Source: Homarus americanus (lineage: Eukaryota > Arthropoda > Malacostraca > Decapoda > Nephropidae). Taken from it: 64,000 nucleotides of DNA. The stretch lies in assembly GCF_018991925.1 (NCBI RefSeq), contig NW_024720773.1, positions 1,926,947 to 1,990,946 of the forward strand, written 5' to 3'. Of the stretch, positions 36,781 through 48,872 are shown one piece after another. A model generated the notes under the pieces. It did no database searches. It was not told the DNA's origin and saw only the letters and a program-made list of their open reading frames with translations. Made by a program: the position numbers and the translations under genes. Numbering within the stretch: the first letter of the stretch is position 1; each line of letters starts with the position of its first letter.

Positions 36781-37555
36781 CAGTGGTCCCTCGGTTAACG
36801 AGATTTCGGTTAACGAGTTACCTTCCATAAGATTCTTAACTCCGGTTAACGAGTTTCTTGCGAGCTGACCTGAACATGTTTTCGCTTGCATTTGGCGGTC
36901 CACCAGCTGTAGTATTAGTCCGCCAGTACAGTAAACAGTTCTAGGATTTAAATTCCTTACCATTTTAGTAAATATCAAGAAGTTTATACTATTCAATAAT
37001 TTTAAATGTTTAATATTAAATTTTTTAGTAATTTTAACAATTATTGAACATGCCATCCAGCCTGCCAACACACCATACAGGCATCAGTCTTTGTGTTTTT
37101 TCAGTGGAGGTAACATCTTGCTTGAGACTCTCTTCATCTAAATGCTTTTTTTCTGTGTTTCCAAGCAAATTATTGGTCATTTTGAAATTTATTTTACATA
37201 TTTACAATATATAATGCAGTGCAGTGTTGATTTAAAGAACATAATCTTGAATTACACCAAGAGAACTGAAATTTTATGGGTGAAATGGTGCCATGGGGTG
37301 ACTTCTCTTCCACCCCAATGCCTTCTCTTCTCCTCAACCCCATTCTAATTCCCATCATCATCATCCAGGAGCCTTCTACATACACACCTCAAAGTAAGTG
37401 TACTTTTCTACCTTTTTTGTTGAATTTAGGCAATTTTCGGTGAGCTGGAACCAATTACCCCAAAACCCATTGAAACAATGGTTTCGGTTAACGAGTTTTT
37501 CGGTTAACGAGCACCCTTCTAGAACGGATTGTGCTCGTTAACCGAGGGACCACTG
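36781..37555 (+). mobile_element. Tigger A deletion derivative (MITE), 775 bp
   Basis: Ends CAGTGGTCCCTCGG and CCGAGGGACCACTG, flanked by TA. It has the same internal structure as the MITE at 26343-27196, including the extra block absent from full Tigger A copies, but its ends are of the same subfamily as the full copies. It has no transposase gene. Confidence 0.95.
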
Positions 37556-37868
37556 TATTTCAAACATAAGCACGTAGGAAGTTTATCAAAAATATTATAG
37601 TACATGAATTAACTGTTAAACTCGGGGAGGAAATTCACGCTTTCTTAGGATGCATTTAATATATGCTTATTTTTACCCACAATAAAGCATACTAAGACAG
37701 ATTACATATCAGTAACACTACATTATGCAAAAACTAACATTTTAAAAGATCAGAATCACATTGAAATATTACACGGCCATCAGCAGAGGTGGGAAATACG
37801 ACTGAGAACAACTGATGCGTAATTTGTCTTAGTATTATGTCTTATTGTGGGTAAAAATGAGTACAGTA

Positions 37869-38335
37869 CAGTGATATCTCCATTAGCCGGAACAATTGGT
37901 GCAGAGAACTTCCGAGAACGAGAGATTTCCGGTAATGAGACGACTCTCAAAGCCGGAAAAAATCCCTTCATCCCCGGAATTTTCCGGGTAAAGTTAAAAT
38001 GTTTTCAGAAGTTTCAGAAATAATCCAGTACATCATCTCTCAAACCCAGAAAAATATCCCTTATCCCCGGAATTTTCTAGGTAACGGAAAATTTTTCTCG
38101 GAATTTCTGGAGAATGGGCATGATTTTCGTATCTCAAATCCGGAAAAAAACACACCCACCTACGGAATTTTCCGGATATTGGGAATAATTTCTCAGGATT
38201 TTCTGGAAAATCGTTCCCAAAGCCGTAATTTTTCGGAAAATTTTGTCTTTGGGTACGATTTTCCGAGAAAATTTCAATTCCAGCTATTGGAGAGCTCCGG
38301 GTTTGAGAGATTTCGGCTAACGGAGATATTACTTG
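37869..38335. mobile_element. MITE D, copy 2 (467 bp)
   Basis: Left end CAGTGATATCTCCATTAG after TA; right end CTAACGGAGATATTACTTG before TA. The interior is rich in paired TTTTCCGG and CCGGAAAA motifs, like copy 1 at 8938-9259. Its right TA is shared with MITE C copy 2. Confidence 0.88.
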
Positions 38336-38337
38336 TA

Positions 38338-39030
38338 CAGTCAACCCTCGCTTTACGCGGTCCCACATTCCGCGTTTCCACGCTTACGCGGTACCCTGCC
38401 GAAACCGGAATGCTCACATCCCGCGGTGCGTGTACCCCTTTATGCGGAGAGCGGCTGGCGAGCCGCGCCATTTTTGGATCCAAACCTCCCGCCATCCGCC
38501 ATGTTGTGTAAGCGGCGCGAGCAGGGTGCGCACAAGGTCGCCCAGTCATCAAAACATTACCGAGTTCTTCACCCGCCACCCACCACAGCCGGCCCAAGTC
38601 AGTGATAGTGATAATTATAGTGAGGATATGGACTTATATGGACTTTGAGGGGTTTGACAAAGAGGCCCTGCAAGCCTCTGTGGTGGATAGTGATACAAGT
38701 GATACAGGTGAGGGCCAATAATCTGCCCTCTGCCTCAGAACCAACCCCCCATCCCCGTGTGCCCAGCCATCTTTTCTACTAATGTAAGTGTTAAAAAACC
38801 TAATATTATTGATATTTCTCTTAATTATTAATTGTGTGTGCATACCATCATAAAATTAAGAAAGTTATTTTTACTACAACGTAGGTATTGTGTCTGAAAA
38901 AGTGGAGTTTGGGGGTCGGCCCGGTCTCTATTTCAATTAATCCCATATGTTATGTTGTTCACTTTACGCGTTTCTCACTTTCCGCGGTATCCTGTGGGTT
39001 GAATTAACCGCGTAAAGTGAGGGTTGACTG
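38338..39030 (+). mobile_element. MITE C, copy 2 (693 bp)
   Basis: Ends CAGTCAACCCTCGC and GTGAGGGTTGACTG, flanked by TA. Compared with copy 1 it has about 60 extra bases in the left half (around GCCATTTTTGGATCC). It keeps the same short frame ending ITEFFTRHPPQPAQVSD and SEDMDLYGL at 38646-38648. Confidence 0.93.
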
Positions 39031-39800
39031 TATAGTATATATTAAATGCGTCCTCCGAAAGCGCGAATTTTATACCAGAGTTCAACAGTTAATTCATGTA
39101 TGAGATTTCTGATAAACTTCCTACCTGCTCATGTTTGAAATAATGAATGTATGTATCTTTATATAATTTAGCAATATATCTTTCTCGTCAAAAACGGTCA
39201 TCCCAACAGCTATACATAAACTCATTTAGAAATACATCATTACTTCAGGACGAAATCAGACAGATTTGCAACAACCAATCAGCTGTAACTCTTGAGGAGG
39301 GGGCGGGGCATCTCTTCTCAGTAGGGAAAAAACGCACTGTAGTTTTGACACCCTTTTATATTAATTGTGTCACTCATATGTCAGTCATGCTCCCATCATG
39401 CCATCCTTTGTAAGGATCAAGCCAAGGTTACATACAGTAGACTCTATGATAAGACCATTATCACAGAGGGTGATAAAACATTCTCTTATGAACCATATTA
39501 TTCCTCACATTCATGCTTGTTATACTCACAACCATTCTGAGGGACAATATAGCTTGAAGTTTTCTGATATTATCGTTATTAACTCCAGCCACCAAGACAC
39601 ACACGCTCCACTCTGTCATAATTATCTAATAATGATGTAACCTATTATGTTAAATAATGTAAAACTTGATTGGGTAAATTGTTTTGTGCATTTATTCAGC
39701 AAAACAATGACATCCTTTCCCAGCCATTATTGAGATATGGAAGTATCAGAGCTCGATTGTTGAACTGTGAGGGTTGTTTGTGTGGTGGGAGCGATGACTG

Positions 39801-40669
39801 GACAGCGGGCCTGCCGTCCAGTTAGGGCGGGGGCGGACTTTACACCCTCCGCCTTGACTGTATCAAACTTTGGTCTGGGACTGTACTGTATGTCCAGCCA
39901 GCACAACACTTATACTACTGTAATAAAGTCTGTAGATCCAGTCACCATATATCCTACAAGTACTGATCTCTGTGATAAAAATTTAGCAGCTTTATGGTGA
40001 TATACACCAGATAAATGAGCAAACAACTTATTTTGACTCAATGAGAACAATGTTAAGTTAAAACATAGGGAGTGGGATTGGGCCTGAAGGTCGACCACTA
40101 GCATGGAAGATGTAACTTGAGTCATTGTGGTCATTTAGTATCATATTGATATGAGTGTCAAGGAAACTATATTCGTGCAAATGTTCTTATTAAATAACCC
40201 TATTCAACTGACACCCCCCCCCTCCACAGTAATTTTGTCCGGCAATTTTAGAGATTTTATATTTTCTTCGATCCCAGAAATAAGTCCTTATTATGGTGTG
40301 GGAGATGGGCAGCAACACCTGGCTGCAGCTTAATGCATTTAATGTACCAGTAACTGTCAGGTCCTGACACAGGCCATAGGCTAAGGTAGCGGGAGACTGC
40401 ACCACTAATAACAGGTCACAGATGTCTTAATTAGGTGACAACACTCGACTTACAGGTGGCTATTCCCTTACCTGAAATGACGCTCTGCTGTTTCACCTCT
40501 TACAGTCACACTGCTCACCACTCCTACACATAAGGCTGTCCAATAGTTTACTGTACAACTTTGAATCAAGGGAATGTCTACTGACATTCCTCCAGCTTTT
40601 GAAATTTTATTTATTTTTAAAGACAATATCATTACAAAACTTATATTTTTTCTTATCTTATAATGACAG
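39801..40669. other. Non-coding, probable intron end
   Basis: No gene recognised. The last bases before 40670 (TTTTTTCTTATC, then TGACAG) form a credible polypyrimidine tract and splice acceptor. Confidence 0.5.
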
Positions 40670-41085
40670 GAGCATTGGCTGCCAATCGTGCAAAGGAGAG
40701 ACAAGATAAAAGTCGTAGTGAAGATGGGAAACGAAAACGACTCGTGGAAGAGAAGGAGAAAAACACTTACAAGAGGCTGTATATTCATGCCAGCACTAAG
40801 TCCAAGAATACTCAGCCAGTCAAAAATGGAAAGAGTTCCATACAAGGTTATGAACTTTACCACAAGAATGAGAAAAAGGTCGATGTAGGAAGTGATAAAG
40901 TGATTATATGGAATGAAACGGGTCTACAGCTCCAAAATTTTAATGGTGCGCGGATAATGAATTCGGAGCAACCCAAATCGTGTAATAAAGAGGGGAAGAG
41001 GAAAACTATTAATTCAGATTTATTACCCAGAAACATTAATTTTATCTCGAGCGCCAGTCAGGATAGTCGTGGCGATGAAAGATGA
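40670..41085 (+). CDS. Probable terminal host exon, basic protein; candidate 3' end of the POLR1D-like gene
   Basis: A frame of 137 codons follows the acceptor and ends in TGA. It is rich in Lys, Arg and Glu (ANRAKERQDKSRSEDGKRKR, then LVEEKEKNTYKRLYIHAS) and ends SSASQDSRGDER. There is no membrane segment or known domain. It begins in phase 1; the exon at 16369-16499 ends with one base of a codon, and joining gives Gly with no frame break. Order and composition (NT then KERQD, and a Ser-Gln-Asp-rich end) recall the C-terminal part of POLR1D isoform-2 proteins. An ATG at 40663 overlaps the acceptor and is less likely as a start. It could instead belong to an unrelated gene. Confidence 0.55.
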
Positions 41086-41163
41086 GGAGTTCTTGTAATA
41101 TTACTTTACTCTACTTATTAGTTTTAACATTCTATTTAATATGGGTAAAAAAGAACTCTTGGT

Positions 41164-41169
41164 ATTAAA
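41164..41169 (+). terminator. Polyadenylation signal ATTAAA
   Basis: ATTAAA lies 79 bp after the stop codon of the preceding exon, followed by a GT-rich stretch (TGTGTGTGTGTGTATGTG at about 41180-41199) of the kind that promotes 3' cleavage. It fits a transcript end here. Confidence 0.55.
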
Positions 41170-41199
41170 AGTATTTCCCTGTGTGTGTGTGTATGTGTA

Positions 41200-41980
41200 G
41201 TACTTATTTAGCAGGGAGGTGTACGTAGAACTTTCTTCCATATTTTTACATGATGGTGAAGACTTTAACAATGTATCTCATATGCAAATTACTTAAATGA
41301 CAAAAAGGATGCACAAAAGATGAATTACTGTATTGATAATGTGGAAAGATAAAGAAAAATGTACAAGAAATACATAGAAGACAGAAACATTTATTAAATA
41401 GTTAGTATGGCTTTAAATACAATGTAATGTGTGGCTAATTAAAAGTGGTGCCACTGTAGCTATGTGGAAAATAGGAGAACCACCATTTGAAGAATGTATG
41501 TACAGTACAGTAGAGTACGTCTTAAGGCGCTGTTTTGTGATGGTGCTTCTGTCAGCTTACAGAGGCAACTGATCTACGTAATAATTTGTTCAAAGACAAA
41601 TTATTTTGTTAAAATTGTAGCCTAAATCATCAGAAATATTGTACTGTACATCTCTGGGGTTGGGGTTGGTCTTAACTTTGAAGATGTCAGAAATGAATAT
41701 ATGGAGAGTTACTGTATTGCTGAAAGTTGGTGAAGTTGATCTGAACTTTGAAAACATAGGAAGTTAAACTGTTATGTGATTGACAATGTTAAATAATTAT
41801 TATCCAAATATTAACTAGCTACCTCACAGATAAGCAGTGGTGGCAGAGTACAGTATATACTGGTACTCTACGTGTCCACGATGTTTTGACATTGTATAAA
41901 GTGATGGCTGTATAACAATCAGTATTATGCAAGAGGCCCAGTAAACACTTAAAGCACAAATGTTATAACACAGCCTCTCC
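41200..41980. other. Non-coding, no feature recognised
   Basis: AT-rich sequence with two short TACAGTACAG motifs. No frame with family motifs. Confidence 0.5.
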
Positions 41981-42214
41981 CCTGAGGTCCTCCTGGCTGG
42001 ACCCGAGGTCCTCCTGGCTGGACCCGAGGTCCTCCTGGCTGGACCCGAGGTCCTCCTGGCTGGACCCGAGGTCCTCCTGGCTGGACCCGAGGTCCTCCTG
42101 GCTGGACCCGAGGTCTTCCTGGCTGGACCCGAGGTCCTCCTGGCTGGACCCGAGGTCTTCCTGGCTGGACCCGAGGTCTTCCTGGCTGGACCCAAGGTCC
42201 TCCTGGCTGGACCT
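41981..42214. repeat. 21-bp minisatellite, about 11 units
   Basis: Unit GGACCCGAGGTCCTCCTGGCT with C/T variation in the GTCCTC/GTCTTC position. It contains GGACCCGAGGTCC, an imperfect palindrome. The frame GPARRTS on the minus strand is a consequence of the 21-bp period. Confidence 0.96.
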
Positions 42215-42262
42215 GATGATCAACAATAATCTGTTAATGAGTGAAACTTTATAAAAGTATCT

Positions 42263-42345
42263 AGTACAGTACAGTATGTTACAGTACAGCACAGTACAGT
42301 ATGTTACAGTACAGCACAGTACAGTATGGTACAGTACAGTATAGT
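42263..42345. repeat. ACAGT pentamer array, short
   Basis: About 83 bp of TACAGTACAG with TATGTT variants, in about 25-bp higher-order steps. Confidence 0.85.
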
Positions 42346-43342
42346 GTTAGACTTCACCCAGGCATTAAAATTTGTTGTCTGAGAAAATTATGACATTAAA
42401 GATCACATATTATTTTTACTAGGTACGGTCCCCTTCACTAGTCAGTTTACAGGGGCTAGTCATATAAACATTCCATGAATAATTACATTGAGATATTTGT
42501 TTTAATATTGTTTTACATTGATTCCATAGTAGGTTTACTATTGCTAGTTCCTTTTGTCAAATAAATACAAACACAGGGCTTCCACACTACACAAAACCTG
42601 ACAGGCCCCTGTAAATGCACTATTGAAGGGAACTGCCAAATGGAGAGTGTGATAGTTTATAAGTAAGTGGTTATGTCTCTTATTAAAGACTTGGTTTTAT
42701 GAATCATGGCAATTACTGTACAGGTAATTCTTTCCTTCCTCCACAGATTGTCAACAGATTTTAACTTTGGGAATTTGTAATCTGTATTTTATGGCATATA
42801 AGATGCACATTTTTGTCTGAAAAATAGCTAAAAAAAATCAGCCTGTGTCCTATAGGTAAAGTTGTGTTCTCCTATAAGCTAATGAATCCTCCCAGTTGCT
42901 GTCTCCAGTAGGCTAAATTCTACCTAACCCAACTCTAGAATAAAAATATGTCATTGCTTATTTAATTATTTTTTATTAATTTAAAATAATATTTATTGTA
43001 AATATAAAAACTGGATTTATAACTACTGTACAGTACTGATGATGGTAACGTGAGACGATTAACATCCGTACGGCAGACTCCCAACTCTTCAAAGCTAAGC
43101 AGTAACCATTTCTGAACTCTTACAAGCATTACAATCTATTAATGTCATGCCTGCAACATTTATTTTTAAATCTACAAATACCTGATACAAATGAAGATTT
43201 ACAGATAACATTCTTTTCACATTTGCATCTGTTAACATCGCTGGCAGCATTGTAGCCACGTTAGACTCATCACTGTAACCACCAGGCTACTGGGCCAAGC
43301 TGTGAGGTGGTATGGTTGTTTTTCGACTCTTATTTTTGGGTA
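42346..43342. repeat. Non-coding, with second copy of dispersed repeat F
   Basis: About 42786-43005 is the reverse complement of 30195-30402 (ATGGCATATAAGATGCAC, CCCAGTTGCTGTCTCC, GGCTAAATTCTACCTAAC). The rest is non-coding and carries no recognised element. Confidence 0.7.
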
Positions 43343-45950
43343 CAGTGGTCCCTCGGTTGACGAGCACAATCCATTCCAGCAGGTTACTCGCTAACCGAAA
43401 CCATTGTTTCAATGGGTTTTTGGGTAATTGGTTACAGCTCACCGAAAATTGCCCAAATTCAATAAAAATGTTAGAAATTGACACTTACCTTGAGGTGTGT
43501 ATGTAGAAGGCTCCTGGATGATGATGCTGATGTGAATTTGAAGTGGGGGGTGGAGGAGGAGAAGGGAGAAGAGAAGGAAGTGGAGGTGGAGGAGAAGCAT
43601 TTTACTGTTTCTTGGAAGGTGAGTCACCTTCCATGAAAATGTCAGGAACCTCTGGACTGACAGATTCTCCACCATGAACATCCTCTCTCCTTCTTGAAGT
43701 GGAAGGCTGAGGGATAGCATCTTGTTCCCTCTGCCTTTTATTGAAGAAAGTGTCAATTGTGGTCTGTGGGGCATCTCTCGTCCTCACCATTAACTTCTGT
43801 TTAAAGAAGGAGACCATTAAGTCCTCAACATGACACAAAGTTAGTTCAGTTTTTTCCACTTCTGGGTGCTTTGAAGCCAGTTCCCTGAACTTCTCCCAGT
43901 GGTAAATCACATCTTTCAACTCTTTAGTTGACATATGGTCATCAATTTCAATTTCCTCCTCACCATTGTCAGCCTCTTAACATCTCATCCAGTTGCTTCA
44001 AGTCATCAGGAGTAAGTTCCTCCTCATGAGACATCACAAGCTCTTCGACATCCTCCTCTTCCACTTCAAGGCCCAATGACTGACCAATGGACACAATCTC
44101 CTGGTCCATTTCTGTGTCATCCTGAAATCCCTCAAAATCATGGACTACTGATGGCCACAGTGCTTTCCATGAAGAAGTGAGGGATCTAGTGGAGACTTCT
44201 TGCCATGATGACACAATCAATTTTACAGCCTCCAGGATGTTGAATTGTGTCTTCCAGAACTGTTTCAGTGTTAGTTCAGGATCATTGGAAGTTGCCTGAT
44301 GACACCTCCTAAACATTTTCTTCATGTACAACTTCTTGAAGTTGCTGATCACATTCTGGTCCATTGGCTGTATGAGTGATGTAGTGTTGGGAGGCAAAAA
44401 CAACACTTTCACAAAGTCAAATTGATACTCCAAAGTTCTGGTAAGTTCAAGGTCATGACCAGGAGCATTATCCATGAGAAGAGCCTTTAAAGGGAGTTTA
44501 TTGGTGGTTAGGTATCTCTTGACAGAAGGGCAAAACACATCAACAGCCCATTCATTAAAGAGCTGTCTTGTCACTCATACCTTACGGTTGGACTTCCAAT
44601 AAACTCCAAGCTTTGTTCTTACCACTTTTTGTTGCTTGAACACCCTGGGGTTTTCAGAGTGGTAGACAAGCATAGACTTCAGTCGGAAATGCCCTGAAGC
44701 ATTGGCACCAAGCAATAGAGTGAGACGGTCTTTCATGGGTTTATGCCCAGGTAAAGAGGCTTCATCTCTGGTGATGAATGTTCTTTTGGGCATCTTTTTC
44801 CAGAACAGCCCAGTTTTGTCCACATTAAACACTTGCTGTGGAAGATAATTTTCTTCTTCCATCAGTTCTTTAAATTCATCTAAAGACTTTGCTGCCCCTT
44901 CCTTATCAACACTAGCAGCTTCACCATGCCTAACAACAATGAAAATGTCGCTTCTTTTCTTAAATTTTTCGAACCAGCCTTTGCTGGCCCGAAAATCTTC
45001 AAATTCTGTGCCTGAAGAACCAGGTTGATCTGTCTTTAAATGTTCGTAAATCTCCCTGGCTCTTTCACAAATGAATTCAGTAGAAACTGAATCACCTTTC
45101 ATCTGTTTTTCCCTAATCCAGATGATAAGTAACCTCTCAGTTTCTGCAATTAGGGATCTACTTTTAAACACTCTGGTAGATTTGTCTCTCACTTTCACTT
45201 CTTTAAATTTGTCTTTCTGTGCAAGAATTGTCGACACAGTTGATGTCGACATGCCATATTCTTTGCATAGCGCATTTGTTCTAATGCCTTGTTCATGTTT
45301 TTTTATAATTTCCTGCTTGGTTTGGATTGAAATCGCTTTTCTTGATCTCTTAGGCCCCATGCTGGATTCAAACAATGTCAACACGTGATTTTTAAAGTTA
45401 AACTAGCTGTAAATAAAGAATATTTTCTTTAAAATAACACTGCACTGCACTATATATTGTCAATATGTAAAATAAATTTCAAAATGACCAATAATTTGCT
45501 TGGAAACACAGAAAAAAAGCGTTAAGTTGAAGAGAGTCTCAAGTAAGATGTTACTTCCACTGAAAACAGAGAGAGACTAACGCTTGTTTGGTGTGTTAAA
45601 AGGCTGGATGGCGCGCATAAAACTAGTGACTTTACCTTCAATTATGTTCAATAATTGTTAAAATGACAAAAAAAAAATTAATATTAAACTTAAAATTATT
45701 GAATAGTATAAACTTCTTAATATTTACTAAAATAGTAAGGAATTTAAGCCCTAGAACCGATTACTGTATTGGTGGACTAATACTACAGCTGGTTGACCGC
45801 CAAGTGCAAGCGAAAACATGTTGAGGTTGGCTCGTAAGAAACTCGTTAACCGAGGGATTGCTCGTCAACCGATGTTAAGAATCTTATGGGAGGTAACTCG
45901 TTAACCGAGGCGCTCGTTAACCGAGGCGCTCGTTAACCGAGGGATCACTG
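43343..45950 (-). mobile_element. Tigger transposon family A, copy 2 (2.61 kb)
   Basis: Ends CAGTGGTCCCTCGGTT and CCGAGGGATCACTG, flanked by TA on both sides (43341-43342 and 45951-45952). It is highly similar to copy 1 along its whole length. The right terminal region has a tandem triplication of CGCTCGTTAACCGAGG (about 45890-45945) not seen in the other copies. The transposase gene is on the minus strand. Confidence 0.96.
43602..45360 (-). pseudogene. Tigger-type transposase, broken in two places
   Basis: From MGPKRSRKAISIQTKQEII the frame is intact for 260 codons: helix-turn-helix (NALCKEYGMSTSTVST), CENPB-like domain and FNVDKTGLFWKKMPKRTF with the first catalytic Asp. A TGA at 44575-44577 replaces the expected Trp before VTRQLFNEW. 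A second open part of 200 codons has LLMDNAPGHD and IQPMDQNVIS (second and third Asp), ending early at MLRG by a small deletion near 43975. The tail (QTTIDTFFNKRQREQD, PSTSRRRED) reads in another frame to TAA at 43602-43604. This is the better preserved of the two Tigger A genes. Confidence 0.93.
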
Positions 45951-46606
45951 TATATACACTTAGCTTCCTTCATTTATTTTTACTCAGTTACATGCACACA
46001 CCATCCTACATTAACACATTGTGAAAAAAAGGTAAAAGAAATAATTGTTCTAATGGCAAACACATAAAGGGAATATACATTTCTTTGCACACAAGATAGC
46101 TGACTCAGTGGGGGGGGGGTGGGTTTTGCTTGGGGATTGGCGGAGGTCGCGTTCTTGTTGGTCTCCGTTATTATGGTGAAGCAGGGAGTGTATGTAAATG
46201 GTGACAGTGTTAAACTTTCATTTGGCTTTTATTTATTCTTATTTTTATTTATTCCTCACATTTACTGGTACTGTATATATTATTTTAAGAAAACTATGGC
46301 TATAGGAGGAAAATACACACAAAGTTTTTTCCTAAATACTCCCTGCTGTGTGTCTTATATGCTGTAAGATAAGGTATATAAAATCCTTTCATATCTTGTT
46401 AAACTTGGGGTAGCTTATAAAGGATTGTAAAGGCAATTTTATCACTAATTACGTGCCTAAAAATTTTGTGTGGTCATATAGGTAACCCTTGTTTAACAAT
46501 TTGGATGTGTTCCTGTTAAACCTGATGTTAAGTGAGGTTATCACCACATGAGGGATAACAGTGAAGCACCGACATGTTCAAACAGCAGGGCGGTTAACTC
46601 TGAGAA
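45951..46606. repeat. Non-coding, third copy of dispersed repeat G
   Basis: GTAAAAGAAATAATTGTTC and GGGAATATACATTTC near 46030-46085 match 25920-25960, and CACACCATCCTA matches, in reverse, 21980-21995. A G-run lies at about 46112. Start of a degenerate TTAAC-rich MITE-like end near 46485 (GTAACCCTTGTTTAAC). No gene. Confidence 0.5.
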
Positions 46607-47051
46607 CAGTACTGTATTGTACTGTACTGTACTGTACTGTACTGTACTGTACTGTTCTGTACTGTACTGTACTGCAATGTACTGTACTGTTCTGTACTGT
46701 ACTGGACTGTTCTGTACTGTACTGTACTGCAATGTACTGTACTGTACTGTTCTGTACTGTACTGTTCTGTACTGTTCTGCACTGCACTATACTGTACTGT
46801 TCTGTTATGTACTGCACTGCACTGCACTGCACTGCACTGCACTGCACTGCACTGTACTGTTCTGTTCTGTACTGTACTGTACTGTACTGTACTGTTCTGT
46901 ACTGTTTTGTACTGTACTGCACTGTTCTGTTCTGTACTGTACTGTTCTGTACTGTACTGTTCTGTACTGTACTGTTCTGTACTGTTTTGTACTGTACTGT
47001 ACTGCACTGTACTGTACTGTACTGTACTGTACTGTTCTGTTCTGTTCTGTA
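46607..47051. repeat. ACTGT pentamer array, about 445 bp
   Basis: Runs of ACTGT with blocks of ACTGC (about 46810-46855) and TCTGT variants. Frames are open on both strands in several phases (CTVLYCTVLYC, STVQYSTVQ) because the 15-bp codon period of a pentamer lacks stops; none is a gene. Confidence 0.97.
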
Positions 47052-47648
47052 CTCCATAATGATAATAGTACACACAGTTATGAACAGTTTCAAAGTTAAT
47101 GATTAATTCATAAACACCAAACTTCTATATAAACGATGTGGTTCAGAGTTAAACATTTTAGTGAATAAAACTGTTACATAGCATAACATAAAATACAATA
47201 GCACATATTTTATGGGGTGACGTGACACAGTTCAGCCAGGCAGTCAACCAGTGATATATGTGTGTGTGTGTGTGTGTGTGTGTACTCTGACATCTCATCA
47301 GGGGAGGAGTGCTTGGTGGCATCAACAACACAGTTACATTCATTTACACACATAATAATAATAATAATAATGGAAGCCCCTCGAAATTGAGGATGGCGGC
47401 CCAAGGACCTCCTATGCATGAATTTGTTAAGATGTAAAGTAGAAGCTGTCGCCAACACAACAACCACACCCTAAATTAACGAGCTGCATGACACAGTGTC
47501 AAGGAATAGTCCAAGACCGGACAACTCGCCAACTGCACTGGCTAACCATTACCCCGGAATACGATCCGCAAATCGATTAACATCCAGGTCCCCAATTACT
47601 GCTGGGTAGACAGAGGCAAATGGCATAAAGAAACTTGCCCATAGTATC

Positions 47649-47704
<56 letters not shown>

Positions 47705-48872
47705 AATGCCCTACTTTGTTCTTGTATTGAAGTTTTATACAATATTTATTTCTAAGCCACATTACAGTATTGTAATAATATTTCCACAAATATTACTTCA
47801 TTAAATGTAACACATGCCATCTCACACACCACCTCATCCCCAGTTTTCCCTTCCCAGTGAGTCAAACTGTCACTAAACTGAATTTGTTATTGCTAAACCT
47901 AATTAACATTAAGGGAATTAACACTAAATGAATGATACCTGTACAGTAATTGAAATTTTGAGACTGCATTAGTTTTGGACTTAGGGACTGGGGAAATATT
48001 ATACGTTGTGTTGCATTTTTTCTTCTTGATTCACCTTTATATATTTATGTATAAGAAAAGATGGCTACTGTCTCTCAAGTCCTCTTAATATGATACTGTA
48101 GATTCACAAGACACAAATATATCTTTTGAACCTCTACTGGGCTCAGTATCACCGCCGCCACACCTGTAGCGGTGGGTTGTCCATACATTGATCTTGGATT
48201 CAAAACTTTGCCCATCATATTAAATTTGGTCTTATATTAAAGGACCCCAAAATATTGTAACAAGTATAATTTAACCCTACTAAGTTCTTATGTATGTTGT
48301 GTTGTACAGCAGTGAGATGGATAAACCACATCATTGATAAAAATGCTCTAAAGTAAAACCCTCTTAATCCAGACTCTTTTTGTTCGGATTTCTTCTTTAT
48401 CCGGATTGGCAAACCATTGCAGACTAATTTATGTAAATTAGGATTAACATGAAATATATAGTCTGGAGCTACCCAGGTGGCGGTGGCAAAAATAAACACT
48501 TGAATCACTAACCTGCAGTATAATATGTATAATTCTTGTACATACAGTACTGGACACAGTATTCACCATAAAGTTGGTAATACTGTTACGAGTGTCCGCC
48601 ATAAGTTTCTGTTCTGGGTATAAAATACGTTGGTTCAGATGGTGTGTGTGTGTGTGTGGGTGGCTCAGGCAGCTTTGCCAACACCATCTGACCCCTCTTA
48701 TTAAATTATTTTTATGACATTATCACTTTGTGTATTTATTAATGCAACAGTTTCCTCTCATGTGATATTGATTGTAGTATGTTTGTATATAGGTAAGATC
48801 GCGGAACTAATGTCAGTAGGGTCATTTAGGTAAAGTTTACGTATTGGTCCATCCGGCTACGATACGTCCATA
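47052..48872. repeat. Non-coding, microsatellites and LINE-related pieces
   Basis: Holds (GT)n at about 47255-47283, (AAT)n at 47353-47371 and (CA)n at 47649-47702. The block 47385-47465 (GAGGATGGCGGCCC, GAAGCTGTCGCCAACAC) matches the edge of the LINE piece near 23960-24010. TAATCCGGA-type motifs near 48365-48415 may be a worn MITE end. No gene. Confidence 0.6.

Larger units (their letters stand above)
36075..39800. repeat. Large, old inverted repeat with MITEs in both arms
   Basis: The left arm (about 36075-36245, 36550-36780 and 37556-37720) and right arm (about 37800-37866, 39033-39380 and 39640-39800) are reverse complements with moderate divergence. Matching pairs include CCACCACACAAACAA, CTCTGATACTTCCAT, GAGAAGAGAT, CTGAAGTAATGATGTATTTC, TTTTTGACGAGAAAGATAT, AGGAAGTTTATCA and TTTTTACCCACAATAA. 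The centre lies near 37765. The left arm holds the MITE at 36781-37555; the right arm holds the MITE pair at 37869-39030. The segments 36246-36549 and 39381-39639 do not match. Confidence 0.85.

Noticed and set aside
41824..42292. GPARRTS collagen-like repeat protein
   Set aside because: It is a 21-bp minisatellite in frame, with no start context or splice sites.
46541..47106. Cys/Val/Leu/Tyr-rich frames of up to 183 codons
   Set aside because: They are translations of the ACTGT pentamer array.
46485..47945. One large MITE-like element bounded by GTAACCC and TGATACC
   Set aside because: The proposed ends pair poorly and the interior is made of other repeats.
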